In this document: one piece after another, positions 1-9,637 of the stretch
Layout: each line of letters opens with the position of its first letter
How positions within the stretch are numbered: the first letter of the stretch is position 1
Assembly: GCF_040610475.1 (NCBI RefSeq)
Contig: NZ_JBEXMJ010000016.1
Span: 62,001 to 126,000, forward strand
Direction: 5' to 3'
Source of the DNA: Actinopolymorpha sp. NPDC004070
GTDB taxonomy: Bacteria > Actinomycetota > Actinomycetes > Propionibacteriales > Actinopolymorphaceae
DNA length: 64,000 bases
The notes under the pieces: model-generated
The model's input: the letters and a program-made list of their open reading frames with translations, nothing else
Databases searched by the model: none
Told to the model about the DNA's origin: nothing
Made by a program: the position numbers and the translations under genes

Positions 1-1
1 C

Positions 2-919
2 GGGAAGCTGGACTTCTACAGCGGTGAGATTCCCAACCCGCGCAAGGCGTTCGTCTCCTCCAACCCGAAGCTGAACCACGTCTGGTACGCACCCAACGGC
101 ATCACCGCGCTGGCGCCGAACCTGAAGAAGGCGCCGTTCAACGACGTGAAGTTCCGCGAGGCGATGGCGTACGCCATCAACAAGCAGGACGCCACGCTCA
201 AGGCGACCTACAACATGATGCACGTGGCCAGCCAGTCCGGGCTCGTCATGCCGAACCGCGAGTCGATGCTGCCCGAGCCGTACACCGCGGAGAACACCAC
301 GCTCCCGTTGGACCTCGCGAAGGCCGGGAAGCTCCTCGACGCGGCCGGCTACAAGAAGGGCGCGGACGGTTTCCGCACCAACAAGGACGGCTCTCCGCTG
401 ACCATCAAGTTCTCGGTGCAGGCGGGCTGGATCGACTACGAGGCGATGGCCGACTCGATCACCGCGTCGTTCCGCAAGCTCGGCCTGAACGTCAAGGAGG
501 TCAAGTCGCCTCCGGACACGGTGGATCTCGCCAAGAAGACCGGGCAGTTCGACATGATGATCAACTTCGTCGGCTCCGGATGTGACTACGCCAACGGTCT
601 GGGCGCGACCCTGGAGACCGCGCAGATCCCGACCAAGAGCGAGGTCAGGGGCAACGTCGAGCGGTTCTCCGACCCGGCCGTCGACCAGGCCGTCAAGTCA
701 CTGCAGGCCACGACCGGCCCCGCCGCGGTGAAGAAGCAGGTCGGCGTGCTGGCCAAGACGATGATGACGCAGTACCCCGTCATGCCCATCCTGTACGCAC
801 CGGCCCGGGGCATCTACCGCACCGACAAGGCGGTCGGCTGGCCGACGGAGAAGGACCCGTACGCCAACCCGCAGGACGCCATCCTGCTCATCATGACCAA
901 CCTCACGCCGGCCAAGTAG
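2..919 (+). CDS. ABC transporter family-5 substrate-binding protein, C-terminal part
   Basis: This is the last ~305 residues of an extracellular solute-binding protein of family 5 (DppA/OppA type), the receptor that hands ligand to the permeases just downstream. The frame is open from base 2, so the signal peptide, lipobox and first lobe lie outside the window. Typical family features are visible: the helix VKFREAMAYAINKQ, the hinge-region segment with KLLDAAGYKKG and the closing YPVMPILYAP strand. It ends 43 nt before the first permease and is clearly the first gene of that operon. Family-5 receptors bind peptides but also oligosaccharides. The two glycoside hydrolases at the end of the operon suggest a plant oligosaccharide ligand, which is inference. 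Confidence 0.9.
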   Translation, partial: GKLDFYSGEIPNPRKAFVSSNPKLNHVWYAPNGITALAPNLKKAPFNDVKFREAMAYAINKQDATLKATYNMMHVASQSGLVMPNRESMLPEPYTAENTTLPLDLAKAGKLLDAAGYKKGADGFRTNKDGSPLTIKFSVQAGWIDYEAMADSITASFRKLGLNVKEVKSPPDTVDLAKKTGQFDMMINFVGSGCDYANGLGATLETAQIPTKSEVRGNVERFSDPAVDQAVKSLQATTGPAAVKKQVGVLAKTMMTQYPVMPILYAPARGIYRTDKAVGWPTEKDPYANPQDAILLIMTNLTPAK

Positions 920-962
920 TGGCCGTACACACGAGGCTGGTGATGCGGAGGGTGATGCGGAG

Positions 963-1952
963 ATGAAGTACTTCCTTCGCAAGATCGGCTTCTTCCTGCT
1001 CACACTCTGGGCCGTCGTCACGCTCAACTTCCTGATCCCCCGGCTTCAGCCGGGGGATCCGGCAGAGCTCATGGTCCAGAAGCTGGCGGGCAAGAACGCA
1101 CAGCTCAACCTGGCTCAGGTCCGGGCGATGCGCGCGATGCTCGGGACGCCGCACGGTTCCCTGTGGAGCCAGTACTGGGAGTACATGGGTCACCTGGCCC
1201 ACGGCGACTTCGGCATCTCGTACACGTACTTCCCGTACAAGGTCACCGACGTCATCGGGCAGGGGCTGTGGTGGACGCTCGTCCTCGTGGCGTGCACCCA
1301 GATCCTGTCGTTCGTCATCGGTGTGATGCTCGGCGCCTACGCGGCCTGGCGGCGCAACTCCAGGTTCGACTCGATCGTCACGTTGGGTTCGACGTTCGTC
1401 GGGACGCTGCAGCCGTTCTGGATCGCGCTGTTGCTGCTGTACGTGTTCGCGTACTCCCTGGGCTGGTTCCCGACCTCAGGTGGGTACTCCCAGTCGACAC
1501 CGGGGTGGAACCTCGGGTTCGTGTACGACGCGGTGTCGCACGCGTTCCTGCCAGCGGTCGCGCTGATGATCGTCACCCCGATCGGGTGGATCCTCGGCAT
1601 GCGCAACACGATGATCATGAACCTCGGCGAGGACTACATCCGGCTCGCCAAGGCGAAGGGGCTGCCCGACCGCACCGTCGCGTTGCGGTACGCCGCGCGC
1701 AACGCGTTGCTGCCGAGCGTCACCGGGTTCGCGCTTGCGCTCGGTGGTCTGCTCGGTGGGGCGATCCTGGTGGAGACGGCGTTCGACTATCCCGGTCTCG
1801 GCCGGCTGATGGGTGAAGCGGTGGCGAACAAGGACTATCCGCTGCTGCAGACCCTGATGCTCCTGACGACGACCGGCGTCCTCATCGCCAACCTCATCGC
1901 AGACCTGCTCTACGGAGTTCTCGATCCGCGGGCCAGGAGGGCCGAACGATGA
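963..1952 (+). CDS. ABC transporter permease, DppB/OppB type
   Basis: This 329-residue integral membrane protein is the first permease of a peptide/oligosaccharide-type importer. A membrane helix sits at residues ~9-29, followed by the periplasmic domain typical of DppB and then the BPD_transp_1 core. The EAA-like loop that contacts the ATPase is visible as the stretch from EDYIRLAKAKGL to the ARNALLPSV segment. The C-terminal NLIADLLYGVLDPR is a hallmark of the family. The ATG start follows a short gap after the binding protein. The stop overlaps the next ATG by 4 nt, implying translational coupling with the second permease. Confidence 0.93.
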   Translation: MKYFLRKIGFFLLTLWAVVTLNFLIPRLQPGDPAELMVQKLAGKNAQLNLAQVRAMRAMLGTPHGSLWSQYWEYMGHLAHGDFGISYTYFPYKVTDVIGQGLWWTLVLVACTQILSFVIGVMLGAYAAWRRNSRFDSIVTLGSTFVGTLQPFWIALLLLYVFAYSLGWFPTSGGYSQSTPGWNLGFVYDAVSHAFLPAVALMIVTPIGWILGMRNTMIMNLGEDYIRLAKAKGLPDRTVALRYAARNALLPSVTGFALALGGLLGGAILVETAFDYPGLGRLMGEAVANKDYPLLQTLMLLTTTGVLIANLIADLLYGVLDPRARRAER

Positions 1953-2890
1953 CAACATCGGGATTCACTCCCGCCGGCGCTCCGGATCAGGCGAAGAACA
2001 TCGAGGTCGACCCGGAGGGCACGGCCAAGGAGGCCTCCACCGAGCGGCCCGAGTCGTGGTACTCGGTCATCTGGAGCAGCAAGAAGGCCCGCGTCGGCGT
2101 CATCACGGTCGGGATCTTCATCCTGGTCGCGGTGTTCGCCCCGTTGATCGCGCCGCACGACCCGACCGACTCCTCGTTCACCCCGCTGATGGGGCCGAGC
2201 GGGACGAACTGGCTCGGCACCACCACCAACGGCCAGGACGTCGCCTCCCAGCTCGTCTACGGCACCCGGGTCTCACTGATCGTGGGCCTCTTCGGGGGAC
2301 TGATCGCCACGGTGATCGCCCTGGTGGTCGGCATGATCTCCGGGTACGCCGAGGGAACGTGGCTGGACGACGTGCTGACCTTCGTCACCAACGTCGCCCT
2401 GGTCATCCCCGTGCTGCCGTTGATCATCACGCTCGTCGCCTACTCGTCGACGCGCGGAGTGACGCTGATCATCTTCGTCATCGCGATCACGTCGTGGGCG
2501 GGTGCCGCCCGGGCGAAACGGGCGCAGATCATCACGTTGCGAAACCGCGACTTCGTCACGGCGGCGAAGTTCTCCGGGGAAGGAACGTTGCGGATCGTCT
2601 TCCGCGAGATCATGCCGAACATGACGTCGCTCGTCGCGGCGAGCTTCGTCGGCGCGGCGACCGGTGCGATCGGCGCCGAAGCAGGGCTGGCGGTTCTCGG
2701 CCTCGGCGACAACAACCAGGTGTCGTGGGGAACGATGCTCTACCAGAGCAACGCCCAGGGCGCGATCGCGCAGGGGTTGTTCATCTGGGTATTCGCGCCA
2801 GGTCTGCTGCTGGCGATCCTCATCACCGCCATGTGCTTCGTGAACTTCGGCGTCGACCTGCTCAGCAACCCCCACCTGAGGGAGGACTGA
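1949..2890 (+). CDS. ABC transporter permease, DppC/OppC type
   Basis: This 313-residue protein is the second permease of the operon. The N-terminal ~45 residues are cytosolic and polar. One helix follows (VGVITVGIFILVAVFAPLIA) with the DppC-type 'PLIAPHDP' periplasmic entry, then the BPD_transp_1 core with its EAA loop around RNRDFVTAAKFSGEG. It ends in the conserved NFGVDLLSNPHLRED-like tail. The start overlaps the previous stop (ATGA) and the stop is one base from the next ATG, so the permease and ATPase genes are tightly coupled. Together with DppB-type and fused ATPase subunits it completes one importer. Confidence 0.93.
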   Translation: MTTSGFTPAGAPDQAKNIEVDPEGTAKEASTERPESWYSVIWSSKKARVGVITVGIFILVAVFAPLIAPHDPTDSSFTPLMGPSGTNWLGTTTNGQDVASQLVYGTRVSLIVGLFGGLIATVIALVVGMISGYAEGTWLDDVLTFVTNVALVIPVLPLIITLVAYSSTRGVTLIIFVIAITSWAGAARAKRAQIITLRNRDFVTAAKFSGEGTLRIVFREIMPNMTSLVAASFVGAATGAIGAEAGLAVLGLGDNNQVSWGTMLYQSNAQGAIAQGLFIWVFAPGLLLAILITAMCFVNFGVDLLSNPHLRED

Positions 2891-2891
2891 C

Positions 2892-4766
2892 ATGCCCCTG
2901 CTCGACATTCAGCACCTGTCGGTCCGCTACGAGCCGAAGCGCAGCCAGCCGTTGACAGCGGTCCAGGACGTGACGTTCTCGATCGGGGACGGTGAGTTCG
3001 TCGGCCTGATCGGTGAGTCGGGGAGTGGCAAGACGACGCTGGGCATGGCGCTGCTGCGGTTGCTGGAACGTCCGGGACGGATCTCCGACGGGTCGATCCT
3101 CTTCAACGGCACCGACATCACCCACCTCACGCAGGACGAGCTCCGGCCGACGCGGTGGCGGGACGTCTCCACGGTGTTCCAGTCGTCGATGAACTCCCTG
3201 AACCCGGTCACCCGGATCGAGGCGCAGTTCCGCGACGTCATCGAGTACCACACGAAGCTTCGCGGTGAGGCGGTCACCAGGCGGGTCCGCGAACTCTTCG
3301 AGATGGTCATCATCGACCCGAAGTTCGTCAACGCCTACCCGCACGAGCTCTCCGGCGGGATGAAGCAACGTGTCAACCTCGCCATGGCACTCGCGATCGA
3401 GCCGAGGTTCGTCCTGCTGGACGAGCCGACCACCGGCCTGGATGTCGTGGTCCAGCACGAGATTCTGGAAAACGTACGCCGGCTCCAACGGGAGCAGGGG
3501 TTCGCGGTGCTGTTCATCAGCCACGACATCGGCACCGTCCTCAACCTGTCGGACCGGATTCTCGTCATGTACGCCGGCCGGATCGTCGAGGCGCAGGGAG
3601 CCGAGTCGATCCTGCGCGATCCGCTGCACCCTTATTCCAAAGGGCTGTTGGGCTCCTACGGCGACCCGCGCGCGGAGACGGTGCAGATCACCTACGTTCC
3701 CGGGCGACCGCCGGACCTCAGCCGGCGGCCGGTCGGGTGCAACTTCGCCCCCCGGTGCCCCGAGCGCATCGAGCGCTGCGTGACCGTCGACCCACCGCTG
3801 TTCCAGATCGGTTCGGCACGGGCCGCCTGCCACGTGTCCGCGCTGCAACGCCTCGGCGGGGACGGTGCGGAGGAGGTCGGCCCACCGACCCGAACCTTCG
3901 CCGGGCCGAAGTTCGTCAAGACCTCGGAGGAGTCCAAGGCGGCCCTGCGCGGAGATGTCCTGCTGTCGGTGGAGAACGTCGCCAAGGTGTTCGAGCGCCG
4001 GCGCGGACTGAAGGTCCATCGGGTGCAGGCCGTCCAGGACGTGTCGTTCGAACTGCGCCGCGGTGAGGTCGCCGCGCTCGTCGGGCAGAGCGGAAGCGGA
4101 AAGTCCACTCTCGCCTCGATGATCACCGGTGTCGACACCCCCACCGCCGGGCGGATCGTCTTCCACGGCGAGGAGGGAGCCCGGGAGGTCGCGAAGTTCC
4201 GTGGCCGGAGCCTGCGCGACTACCGCAGCCACGTGCAGATGGTCTTCCAGGACCCGTACTCCTCGCTCAACCCGGCCAAGACGCTCGGCTACACCCTCAG
4301 CCGACCACTGGCGAACTACAAGGGAATCAAGGGCCAGGTGGCCCGCGAGCGGGTTCTCGAACTCCTCGAGACCGTTGCCCTCAACCCACCGGAGCGATAC
4401 ATCAACCGCTTCGCGTACGAACTGTCCGGAGGCCAGCGTCAGCGGGTGGTCATCGCCCGGGCGCTCGCGGTGGAACCGGAGCTGATCGTGGCCGACGAGC
4501 CCATCTCCAGCCTCGACGTCTCCATCCGGGCCGAGATCCTCGAGCTGCTGAACAGGCTCGTGCAGGACAGCAACGTCGGCATTCTCTACATCACCCACGA
4601 CCTGCTGAGTGCCCGGATGCTCTCCGACGAGGTCATCGTCCTCAGCCAGGGACAGGTGGTGGAGTCCGGGCCTTCGCTGGAGGTCATCCGTAACCCCAAG
4701 GACGCCTACACGAGGCGGCTGCTGGAGGCGATCCCGTCGCCCGACACCCGCTCCGCCCGCAGGTAG
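2892..4766 (+). CDS. Fused double ATP-binding subunit of ABC importer (DppD-DppF fusion)
   Basis: This 624-residue protein contains both ATPases that peptide-type importers usually encode separately. The first domain has Walker A GESGSGKTT (residues ~41-49), ABC signature LSGGMKQR (~153-160) and Walker B LLDEP. It is followed by an oligopeptide-transporter C-terminal module with the cysteine motif GCNFAPRCPERIERC. The second domain has Walker A GQSGSGKST (~398-406), signature LSGGQRQR (~511) and VADEP. Each half is therefore intact and the protein could power the importer alone. It starts one base after the upstream permease stop. Fusions of this kind are known in actinobacteria. Confidence 0.94.
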   Translation: MPLLDIQHLSVRYEPKRSQPLTAVQDVTFSIGDGEFVGLIGESGSGKTTLGMALLRLLERPGRISDGSILFNGTDITHLTQDELRPTRWRDVSTVFQSSMNSLNPVTRIEAQFRDVIEYHTKLRGEAVTRRVRELFEMVIIDPKFVNAYPHELSGGMKQRVNLAMALAIEPRFVLLDEPTTGLDVVVQHEILENVRRLQREQGFAVLFISHDIGTVLNLSDRILVMYAGRIVEAQGAESILRDPLHPYSKGLLGSYGDPRAETVQITYVPGRPPDLSRRPVGCNFAPRCPERIERCVTVDPPLFQIGSARAACHVSALQRLGGDGAEEVGPPTRTFAGPKFVKTSEESKAALRGDVLLSVENVAKVFERRRGLKVHRVQAVQDVSFELRRGEVAALVGQSGSGKSTLASMITGVDTPTAGRIVFHGEEGAREVAKFRGRSLRDYRSHVQMVFQDPYSSLNPAKTLGYTLSRPLANYKGIKGQVARERVLELLETVALNPPERYINRFAYELSGGQRQRVVIARALAVEPELIVADEPISSLDVSIRAEILELLNRLVQDSNVGILYITHDLLSARMLSDEVIVLSQGQVVESGPSLEVIRNPKDAYTRRLLEAIPSPDTRSARR

Positions 4767-4820
4767 TCGTTCGTGCAGGCGTGGCAACTCATTCAAGCGT
4801 GGCAGCAAGGAGCAATTGAC

Positions 4821-6662
4821 GTGAGCAAGCCCATGGCCGAGGCCCGTGCCGACTGGGAGGCGCGCATCTCCACCCGGTCGGACAGCAGTCGTGCGACCGA
4901 GCCTCCCCAGCTCCCCCCTCCCGGCGGGCTGGTGGCCGAGTCGGGCGTCGGCCAGGTGACCCTGCGCTGGCGGCCCGTCGAGGGAGCCGTCGGCTACCTC
5001 GTGCACCGCGCCGACGCTGCCGAGGGTCCGTTCACCCCCGTCGACCACCTCGGTGGTGACGTGCTCTCGGTGCCCGACACGTGGTACGTCGACACCAGCG
5101 GTGAACCCGGCGCGACCTACCACTACGCGGTCGCGTCCGTCCCGGAGGTCACCACGGCCGGTGAGCTCGGTGCCGCCGTCGCTGCCACCTCCGAGGTGCC
5201 GGGCGGTGCCCTGCACACGGTCACCCTGGCCACGGACGCCGGCGCAGCCGGGTCCACCCTGCCCAAGCCGTGGCAGCCGATGATCGGCAGCGAGCGGCTC
5301 AGTCAGCTGCTGTGCACCGACACCTCCGGCGGCCGCGAGATCGGCACCGAGCTGTTCGCGGCGCTGCGCCGGGTGGCCGACGAGATCGGGGTGACCTCGG
5401 TCCGCGCGCACGCCATCCTGCACGACGACCTCGGCGTCTACCGCGAGGTCGACGGCGAGCCGGTGTACGACTTCGCAGAGGTCGACGAGGTGTACGACGC
5501 GATCCTCGGCATCGGCCTGCGCCCGGTGGTGGAGATCGGCTTCATGCCCAGCGACCTGGCCAGTGACCCGGACAAGACGGTGTTCGAGTACGGCGCGATC
5601 ATCTCCCCGCCGAAGGACTGGCAGCGCTGGGGCGACCTGGTGCACGCGCTCGTGACGCACCTGGTCGAGCGGTACGGCATCGAGGAGGTCCGCCGGTGGG
5701 AGTTCGAGGTCTGGAACGAGGCGAACCTCGAGGTGTTCTGGTCCGGGACCCGCCAGGAGTGGATGCACCTGTACGACGTGACGGCGTTCGCCGTGAAGGC
5801 CGTCGACAGCCAGCTGGTGGTCGGCGGGCCCTCCTCGGCTGCCGCGGGCTGGGTGGACGAACTCCTGGCACACGTCGCCGAGTCCGGCGCCCCGCTGGAC
5901 TTCGTCTCGACGCACACCTACGGCAGCCCGCCGCTCGACCTGCGCCCGACGCTGGCGCGGTTCGGGCGTGAGGACGCGAAGATCCTCTGGACCGAGTGGG
6001 GCGTCACCCCGACCCACTTCAACCCGGTGAACGACTCCGCGTCCTCGGCGATGTTCCTGCTGCAGGGGATGCGCTCGTCGGCGGGACGTCTGGACGCGCT
6101 GTCGTACTGGGTCGCCTCCGACCACTTCGAGGAGCTGGGCAGGCCGCCCAGGTTGCTGCACGGCGGCTTCGGCCTGCTCACCGTGGGCGGCCTGGCGAAG
6201 GCTCGCTACCACGCGCTGTACCTGCTGTCCCGGCTCGGCGACACCGAGCTCCCCACCACGGTCGGCGGTGACGGCGCCGGTGGCCTGGTGCAGAGCTGGG
6301 TCGGCCGCCGGGACGACGGCTCGCTGTCGGTCCTGGTGTGGAACCACACCCTGGACCAGCGCAAGGCGAGCGGCGGCGCGGGCCTGGACCGGCGGGTCCG
6401 GCTGGAGGTGGCCGGTCTGGACGGCGCCGGTGCAGAAGGTGTGCGTCCGGCCACCCTGACCCGGCTGGACCGTGAGCACGGCGACATCTCGGTGCTGGCC
6501 GAACGCCTCGGCGTGGGGGACTGGCCGACCGACACGCAGTGGAAGCAGCTCGCCGAGGTCGACGCGCTGGCGCCGGACAAGGTGGCCGGGCACTTCGAGG
6601 ACGGCGTGCTGGTGCTCGAGTTCGACCTGCCGCAGCCCGGTGCTGCCCTGATCGAGGTGTGA
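4821..6662 (+). CDS. Glycoside hydrolase, GH39-like, with N-terminal FnIII-like domain
   Basis: This 613-residue protein is predicted to be a retaining beta-xylosidase-type hydrolase. A fibronectin-III-like region (residues ~25-120, GQVTLRWRPVEGAVGYLVHR) precedes a TIM barrel. The acid/base candidate is Glu300 in VWNEANLE and the nucleophile candidate is Glu392 in LWTEWG, both in the GH39/clan-A spacing. No signal peptide is seen, so it probably acts in the cytosol on imported oligosaccharides. I chose GTG 4821 because AAGGAG lies 8 nt upstream. An in-frame GTG at 4773 would add 16 residues but has no ribosome-binding site. It lies 54 nt after the ATPase gene, in the same operon. Exact substrate cannot be read from sequence. 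Confidence 0.8.
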   Translation: MSKPMAEARADWEARISTRSDSSRATEPPQLPPPGGLVAESGVGQVTLRWRPVEGAVGYLVHRADAAEGPFTPVDHLGGDVLSVPDTWYVDTSGEPGATYHYAVASVPEVTTAGELGAAVAATSEVPGGALHTVTLATDAGAAGSTLPKPWQPMIGSERLSQLLCTDTSGGREIGTELFAALRRVADEIGVTSVRAHAILHDDLGVYREVDGEPVYDFAEVDEVYDAILGIGLRPVVEIGFMPSDLASDPDKTVFEYGAIISPPKDWQRWGDLVHALVTHLVERYGIEEVRRWEFEVWNEANLEVFWSGTRQEWMHLYDVTAFAVKAVDSQLVVGGPSSAAAGWVDELLAHVAESGAPLDFVSTHTYGSPPLDLRPTLARFGREDAKILWTEWGVTPTHFNPVNDSASSAMFLLQGMRSSAGRLDALSYWVASDHFEELGRPPRLLHGGFGLLTVGGLAKARYHALYLLSRLGDTELPTTVGGDGAGGLVQSWVGRRDDGSLSVLVWNHTLDQRKASGGAGLDRRVRLEVAGLDGAGAEGVRPATLTRLDREHGDISVLAERLGVGDWPTDTQWKQLAEVDALAPDKVAGHFEDGVLVLEFDLPQPGAALIEV

Positions 6663-6664
6663 CC

Positions 6665-9052
6665 ATGACTGCTGTGGAGAGCGTCCGGCTCAGCCGGCGC
6701 AGACTGCTGGTGAACGGCAGGCCCGAACTGGTGTTCGCCGGGGAGGTGCACTACTTCCGGCTGCACCGCCGCGACTGGGCCGACCGCCTGGACCGGCTGA
6801 CCGAGGCCGGCTGCACGGCGGTGGCGAGCTACATGCCGTGGCTGGTGCACGAACGCCCCGACGGCGACGTCGACCTGCGCGGGCACACCAGCGAATACCG
6901 TGACCTGGTTGGCTTCCTGGACCTCGCGGCCGAGCGCGACCTGCTGGTGATCGCCCGGCCCGGGCCGTTCGTGATGGCCGAGCTGAAGAACGAGGGCATT
7001 CCGTACCGCGTCTACCGCGAGCACCCGGAGATCCTCCCCGTCGGCTGGGACGGCAGGCCCGGAACCACCCGGACGGTCGACTACCTCGCGCCAGGCTTCC
7101 TCACCGAGGTCGACCGCTGGTACGCCGAGATCATGCCCGTGCTCGCCGAACGCCAGGTGAGCCGCGGCGGCCCGGTCGCCGCGGTCCAGTTGGACAACGA
7201 GATCGGCATGTTGTCCTGGGTCAGCAACACCCCGGAGCTCACCGACCAGACGTTGGCCGACTTCGCCGCCTGGTCGGCGAAGCGCTGGGGGAGCGACGGC
7301 GTGCGTACGCGCTACGGACTGGACCCGGACGACGTGCCGGCCTGGCGGGACGGTGTGCGCTCCCCGGCGCGGGGTTCGCTCGCGCTGCACCACGACCTGT
7401 CGGAGTACCACCGCGACCGTTACGACCGCTACGTCACCCACCTGCGCGACAGTGCGGAGTCGCACGGGCTCACCGACGTGCCGTTCCTGATCAACCTCCA
7501 CGGCACCGGCGGCGGGCGTGGCCGGACGTACCCGATCGGAATCAGTCAGCTCTATCCCTCCTACCGCGGCAAGCCGCGGTTGACGTCGGGTTCGGACCAC
7601 TACCTGGGCGACCTGACGGTGGAGAACGTCGCCGACCTCTACGTGATGAACGCCTTCATGGCGGCGGCGCACGACGAGGACCAGCCGCTGACCTCGCTGG
7701 AGTTCGAGTCCGGACTCGGCGACTACGGCGAGGACCTCAGCCGGCAGGTTCCACCGGAGGCGCTGGACCTGAAGACCCGGCTGTGCGTCGCCCAGGCCAA
7801 CCGGCTGGTCAACTACTACCTCTTCGCCGGCGGCCACAACCCGCCGCTGGAGGAGGCGGTCGGCGACGGCAACGACCGGATCGCCTTCACCGGCGAGCGG
7901 CACGGGTTCACCGCGCCGATCGGCCCCGAGGGTGTGCCCAACCCGTCGTACCCGGTGCTGCGCGACACCGTGACCGCGGTGCGTGGAGCCGGGCACCTGC
8001 TCGCCGACATGGACGAGGAGTACGACGACCTGGCGCTGGCGTTCGTACCCGACCACTACCTCACGGAGTACTGCCACCCCGGCGACGACGCCCGCCGGAA
8101 GGTCGTGGCCGAACTGGAGCGGTTCCGCGGCATGGGGTCTCGGGACGTCGTCGCCCGGGCGATGCTGCTGGGCGGGTTCTCCTTCCCGGCCGTCGACCTG
8201 CAAGCCGACCTTGACGCCGACCCCGCCGGCAGTAAGGCGGCAGGGCGGGCGATCGTGCTGACCAGCGGGTCGACCCTGGCTGCCTCCGTCCAGCAGCGGC
8301 TCGCGGACTTCGTACTCGCCGGCGGGCGCCTGCTGCTGGCCGGACTGCTGCCGACCCGCGACACCGACGGCTCCGCCTGCACGATCCTCGGCGACGCGCT
8401 CGGCGTGACCGGCGGTGAGATCGTCAACGGGAACGAGCGCGTGTTCCCCTCCGTCCGGGCCGAGGACTGGACCACCGCGCACGCGGAGGTCCGGGTCGGT
8501 GTCATGCAACACCTGGTGCCGGGCGAGGATGCCGAGGTGTTCGTCCGGGACGTCACGACCGGCAACCCGGTCGCGGTGGAGGTGCGCGCGGGTCGCGGGC
8601 ACGCCCTGGTGCTGGCCTGCGACTACATCTGCGACCTCGACTTCTGGCGAGCGCTGCTGGCACGCCTGGGGGTCCGGCCGCGCTACACCCACGACGCCGC
8701 CGCGCCCGGGATCGTGGTGACGTCCACAGTGGACGGACACGGCCAGCGGCTGCTGCACCTGATCAACGTCGGCCCGGTGGACCAGGCCGTCGTCGTCAGC
8801 GACGCGTCGGGCCCGTTGTTCGACGGTGCGCCGGTTCACCTCCCGGCCCGCTCCGGGCGGATGCTGCCGCTGAACGTACGCACCGAGGACGGCGTCCTGG
8901 CCTGGTCCACCTGCGAACTCGCCGGGGTCAGGGATGGTGCCCTGCTGGTCCGGCGTACCGGCGTGGGCGATGCGATCCGCTTCCACGGCAGGGATCCCCA
9001 CGCCTGGCCGGACGCCCGGGAGGCGGCGGGCCAGGTCGTCGCGGTGCCGTGA
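6665..9052 (+). CDS. Glycoside hydrolase, GH35-like (beta-galactosidase type)
   Basis: This 795-residue protein opens with the typical GH35 start (a strand followed by FAGEVHYFRL and TEAGCTAVASYMPW). The candidate acid/base is Glu179 in AAVQLDNEIG. The candidate nucleophile is Glu346 in SLEFESGLGDYG, a looser form of the GH35 nucleophile motif. Beyond ~residue 420 lie beta-rich accessory domains. There is no signal peptide, suggesting intracellular trimming of imported sugar chains together with the GH39-like enzyme. ATG 6665 lies two bases after the previous stop, so the two hydrolases are translationally coupled. The substrate may be a beta-galactoside or arabinoside and is undetermined. 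Confidence 0.8.
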   Translation: MTAVESVRLSRRRLLVNGRPELVFAGEVHYFRLHRRDWADRLDRLTEAGCTAVASYMPWLVHERPDGDVDLRGHTSEYRDLVGFLDLAAERDLLVIARPGPFVMAELKNEGIPYRVYREHPEILPVGWDGRPGTTRTVDYLAPGFLTEVDRWYAEIMPVLAERQVSRGGPVAAVQLDNEIGMLSWVSNTPELTDQTLADFAAWSAKRWGSDGVRTRYGLDPDDVPAWRDGVRSPARGSLALHHDLSEYHRDRYDRYVTHLRDSAESHGLTDVPFLINLHGTGGGRGRTYPIGISQLYPSYRGKPRLTSGSDHYLGDLTVENVADLYVMNAFMAAAHDEDQPLTSLEFESGLGDYGEDLSRQVPPEALDLKTRLCVAQANRLVNYYLFAGGHNPPLEEAVGDGNDRIAFTGERHGFTAPIGPEGVPNPSYPVLRDTVTAVRGAGHLLADMDEEYDDLALAFVPDHYLTEYCHPGDDARRKVVAELERFRGMGSRDVVARAMLLGGFSFPAVDLQADLDADPAGSKAAGRAIVLTSGSTLAASVQQRLADFVLAGGRLLLAGLLPTRDTDGSACTILGDALGVTGGEIVNGNERVFPSVRAEDWTTAHAEVRVGVMQHLVPGEDAEVFVRDVTTGNPVAVEVRAGRGHALVLACDYICDLDFWRALLARLGVRPRYTHDAAAPGIVVTSTVDGHGQRLLHLINVGPVDQAVVVSDASGPLFDGAPVHLPARSGRMLPLNVRTEDGVLAWSTCELAGVRDGALLVRRTGVGDAIRFHGRDPHAWPDAREAAGQVVAVP

Positions 9053-9068
9053 CTCCTACAGTGGTGCG

Positions 9069-9629
9069 GTGATCACTGTCGCGGAGTACGACCCCGCCTG
9101 GCCGGGGCGCTTCGCGGCGCTGCGGGACGAGTACGAAGCGGCGATGGCGGCGGCCGGTGTTCCGGTCGTCGCCATCGAGCACGTCGGCAGCACGTCCGTC
9201 CCCGGCCTGGCCGCCAAGCCCGTCATCGACTGCGACATCATCGTCGGCGAGGCGCACGTGGACGCGGCGAGCGAGGTCCTGGTGTCGCTCGGATTCGTGC
9301 CGCTGGGGGAGCTGGGGATCCCGCAGCGGTGGGCGTTCAGAGCGCCCGAACGGCTGTCCGGCACCCACACCTACGTGATCGTGGACGGCAGCCTGTCGTT
9401 GCGCAACCACCTGGCCCTGCGCGAGGTGCTGCGGTCGGACGCCTCGCTGCGCGAGGAGTACTCCACCGTCAAGCGGGCTGCCGGCGCCCGCGCCGCCGAC
9501 ACCGACGAGTACGGCCGGCTCAAGACCGACATGGTGCAGAGGATCCTCGCGGCGGCGGGGCTGACCGAGGCCGAGCGGGCATCCATCGCCGGCAACCAGG
9601 TGCCCTCCCACACCGAGCTGCCCCGCTAG
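9069..9629 (+). CDS. GrpB/UPF0157 family protein (nucleotidyltransferase fold)
   Basis: This 186-residue protein has the GrpB-family signature: an early YDPAWP, then IEHVGSTSVPGLAAKPVIDCDI, which carries the GS...D-x-D pattern of the nucleotidyltransferase fold, followed by HVIV-like and RNHLALREVLR segments. Length is normal for the family (~170-190). The biochemical role is not established; coenzyme A-related and nucleotidyl-transfer functions have been proposed. GTG 9069 is the first in-frame start that leaves the conserved N-terminus intact, and it comes 17 nt after the GH35-like gene. It may be the last cistron of that operon or be read independently. Confidence 0.85.
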   Translation: MITVAEYDPAWPGRFAALRDEYEAAMAAAGVPVVAIEHVGSTSVPGLAAKPVIDCDIIVGEAHVDAASEVLVSLGFVPLGELGIPQRWAFRAPERLSGTHTYVIVDGSLSLRNHLALREVLRSDASLREEYSTVKRAAGARAADTDEYGRLKTDMVQRILAAAGLTEAERASIAGNQVPSHTELPR

Positions 9630-9637
9630 AACGAGCC

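Noticed and set aside
4773..4820. Longer N-terminus for the GH39-like protein from GTG 4773
   Set aside because: No ribosome-binding site precedes 4773, whereas AAGGAG sits 8 nt before GTG 4821; the extra 16 residues contain a GCGTGGCA direct repeat and look non-coding.
2862..6593. 1,243-residue minus-strand frame opposite the ATPase and GH39 genes
   Set aside because: High-GC shadow frame, Arg/Gly/Pro/His-rich with no motif, on the opposite strand of two well-supported genes.
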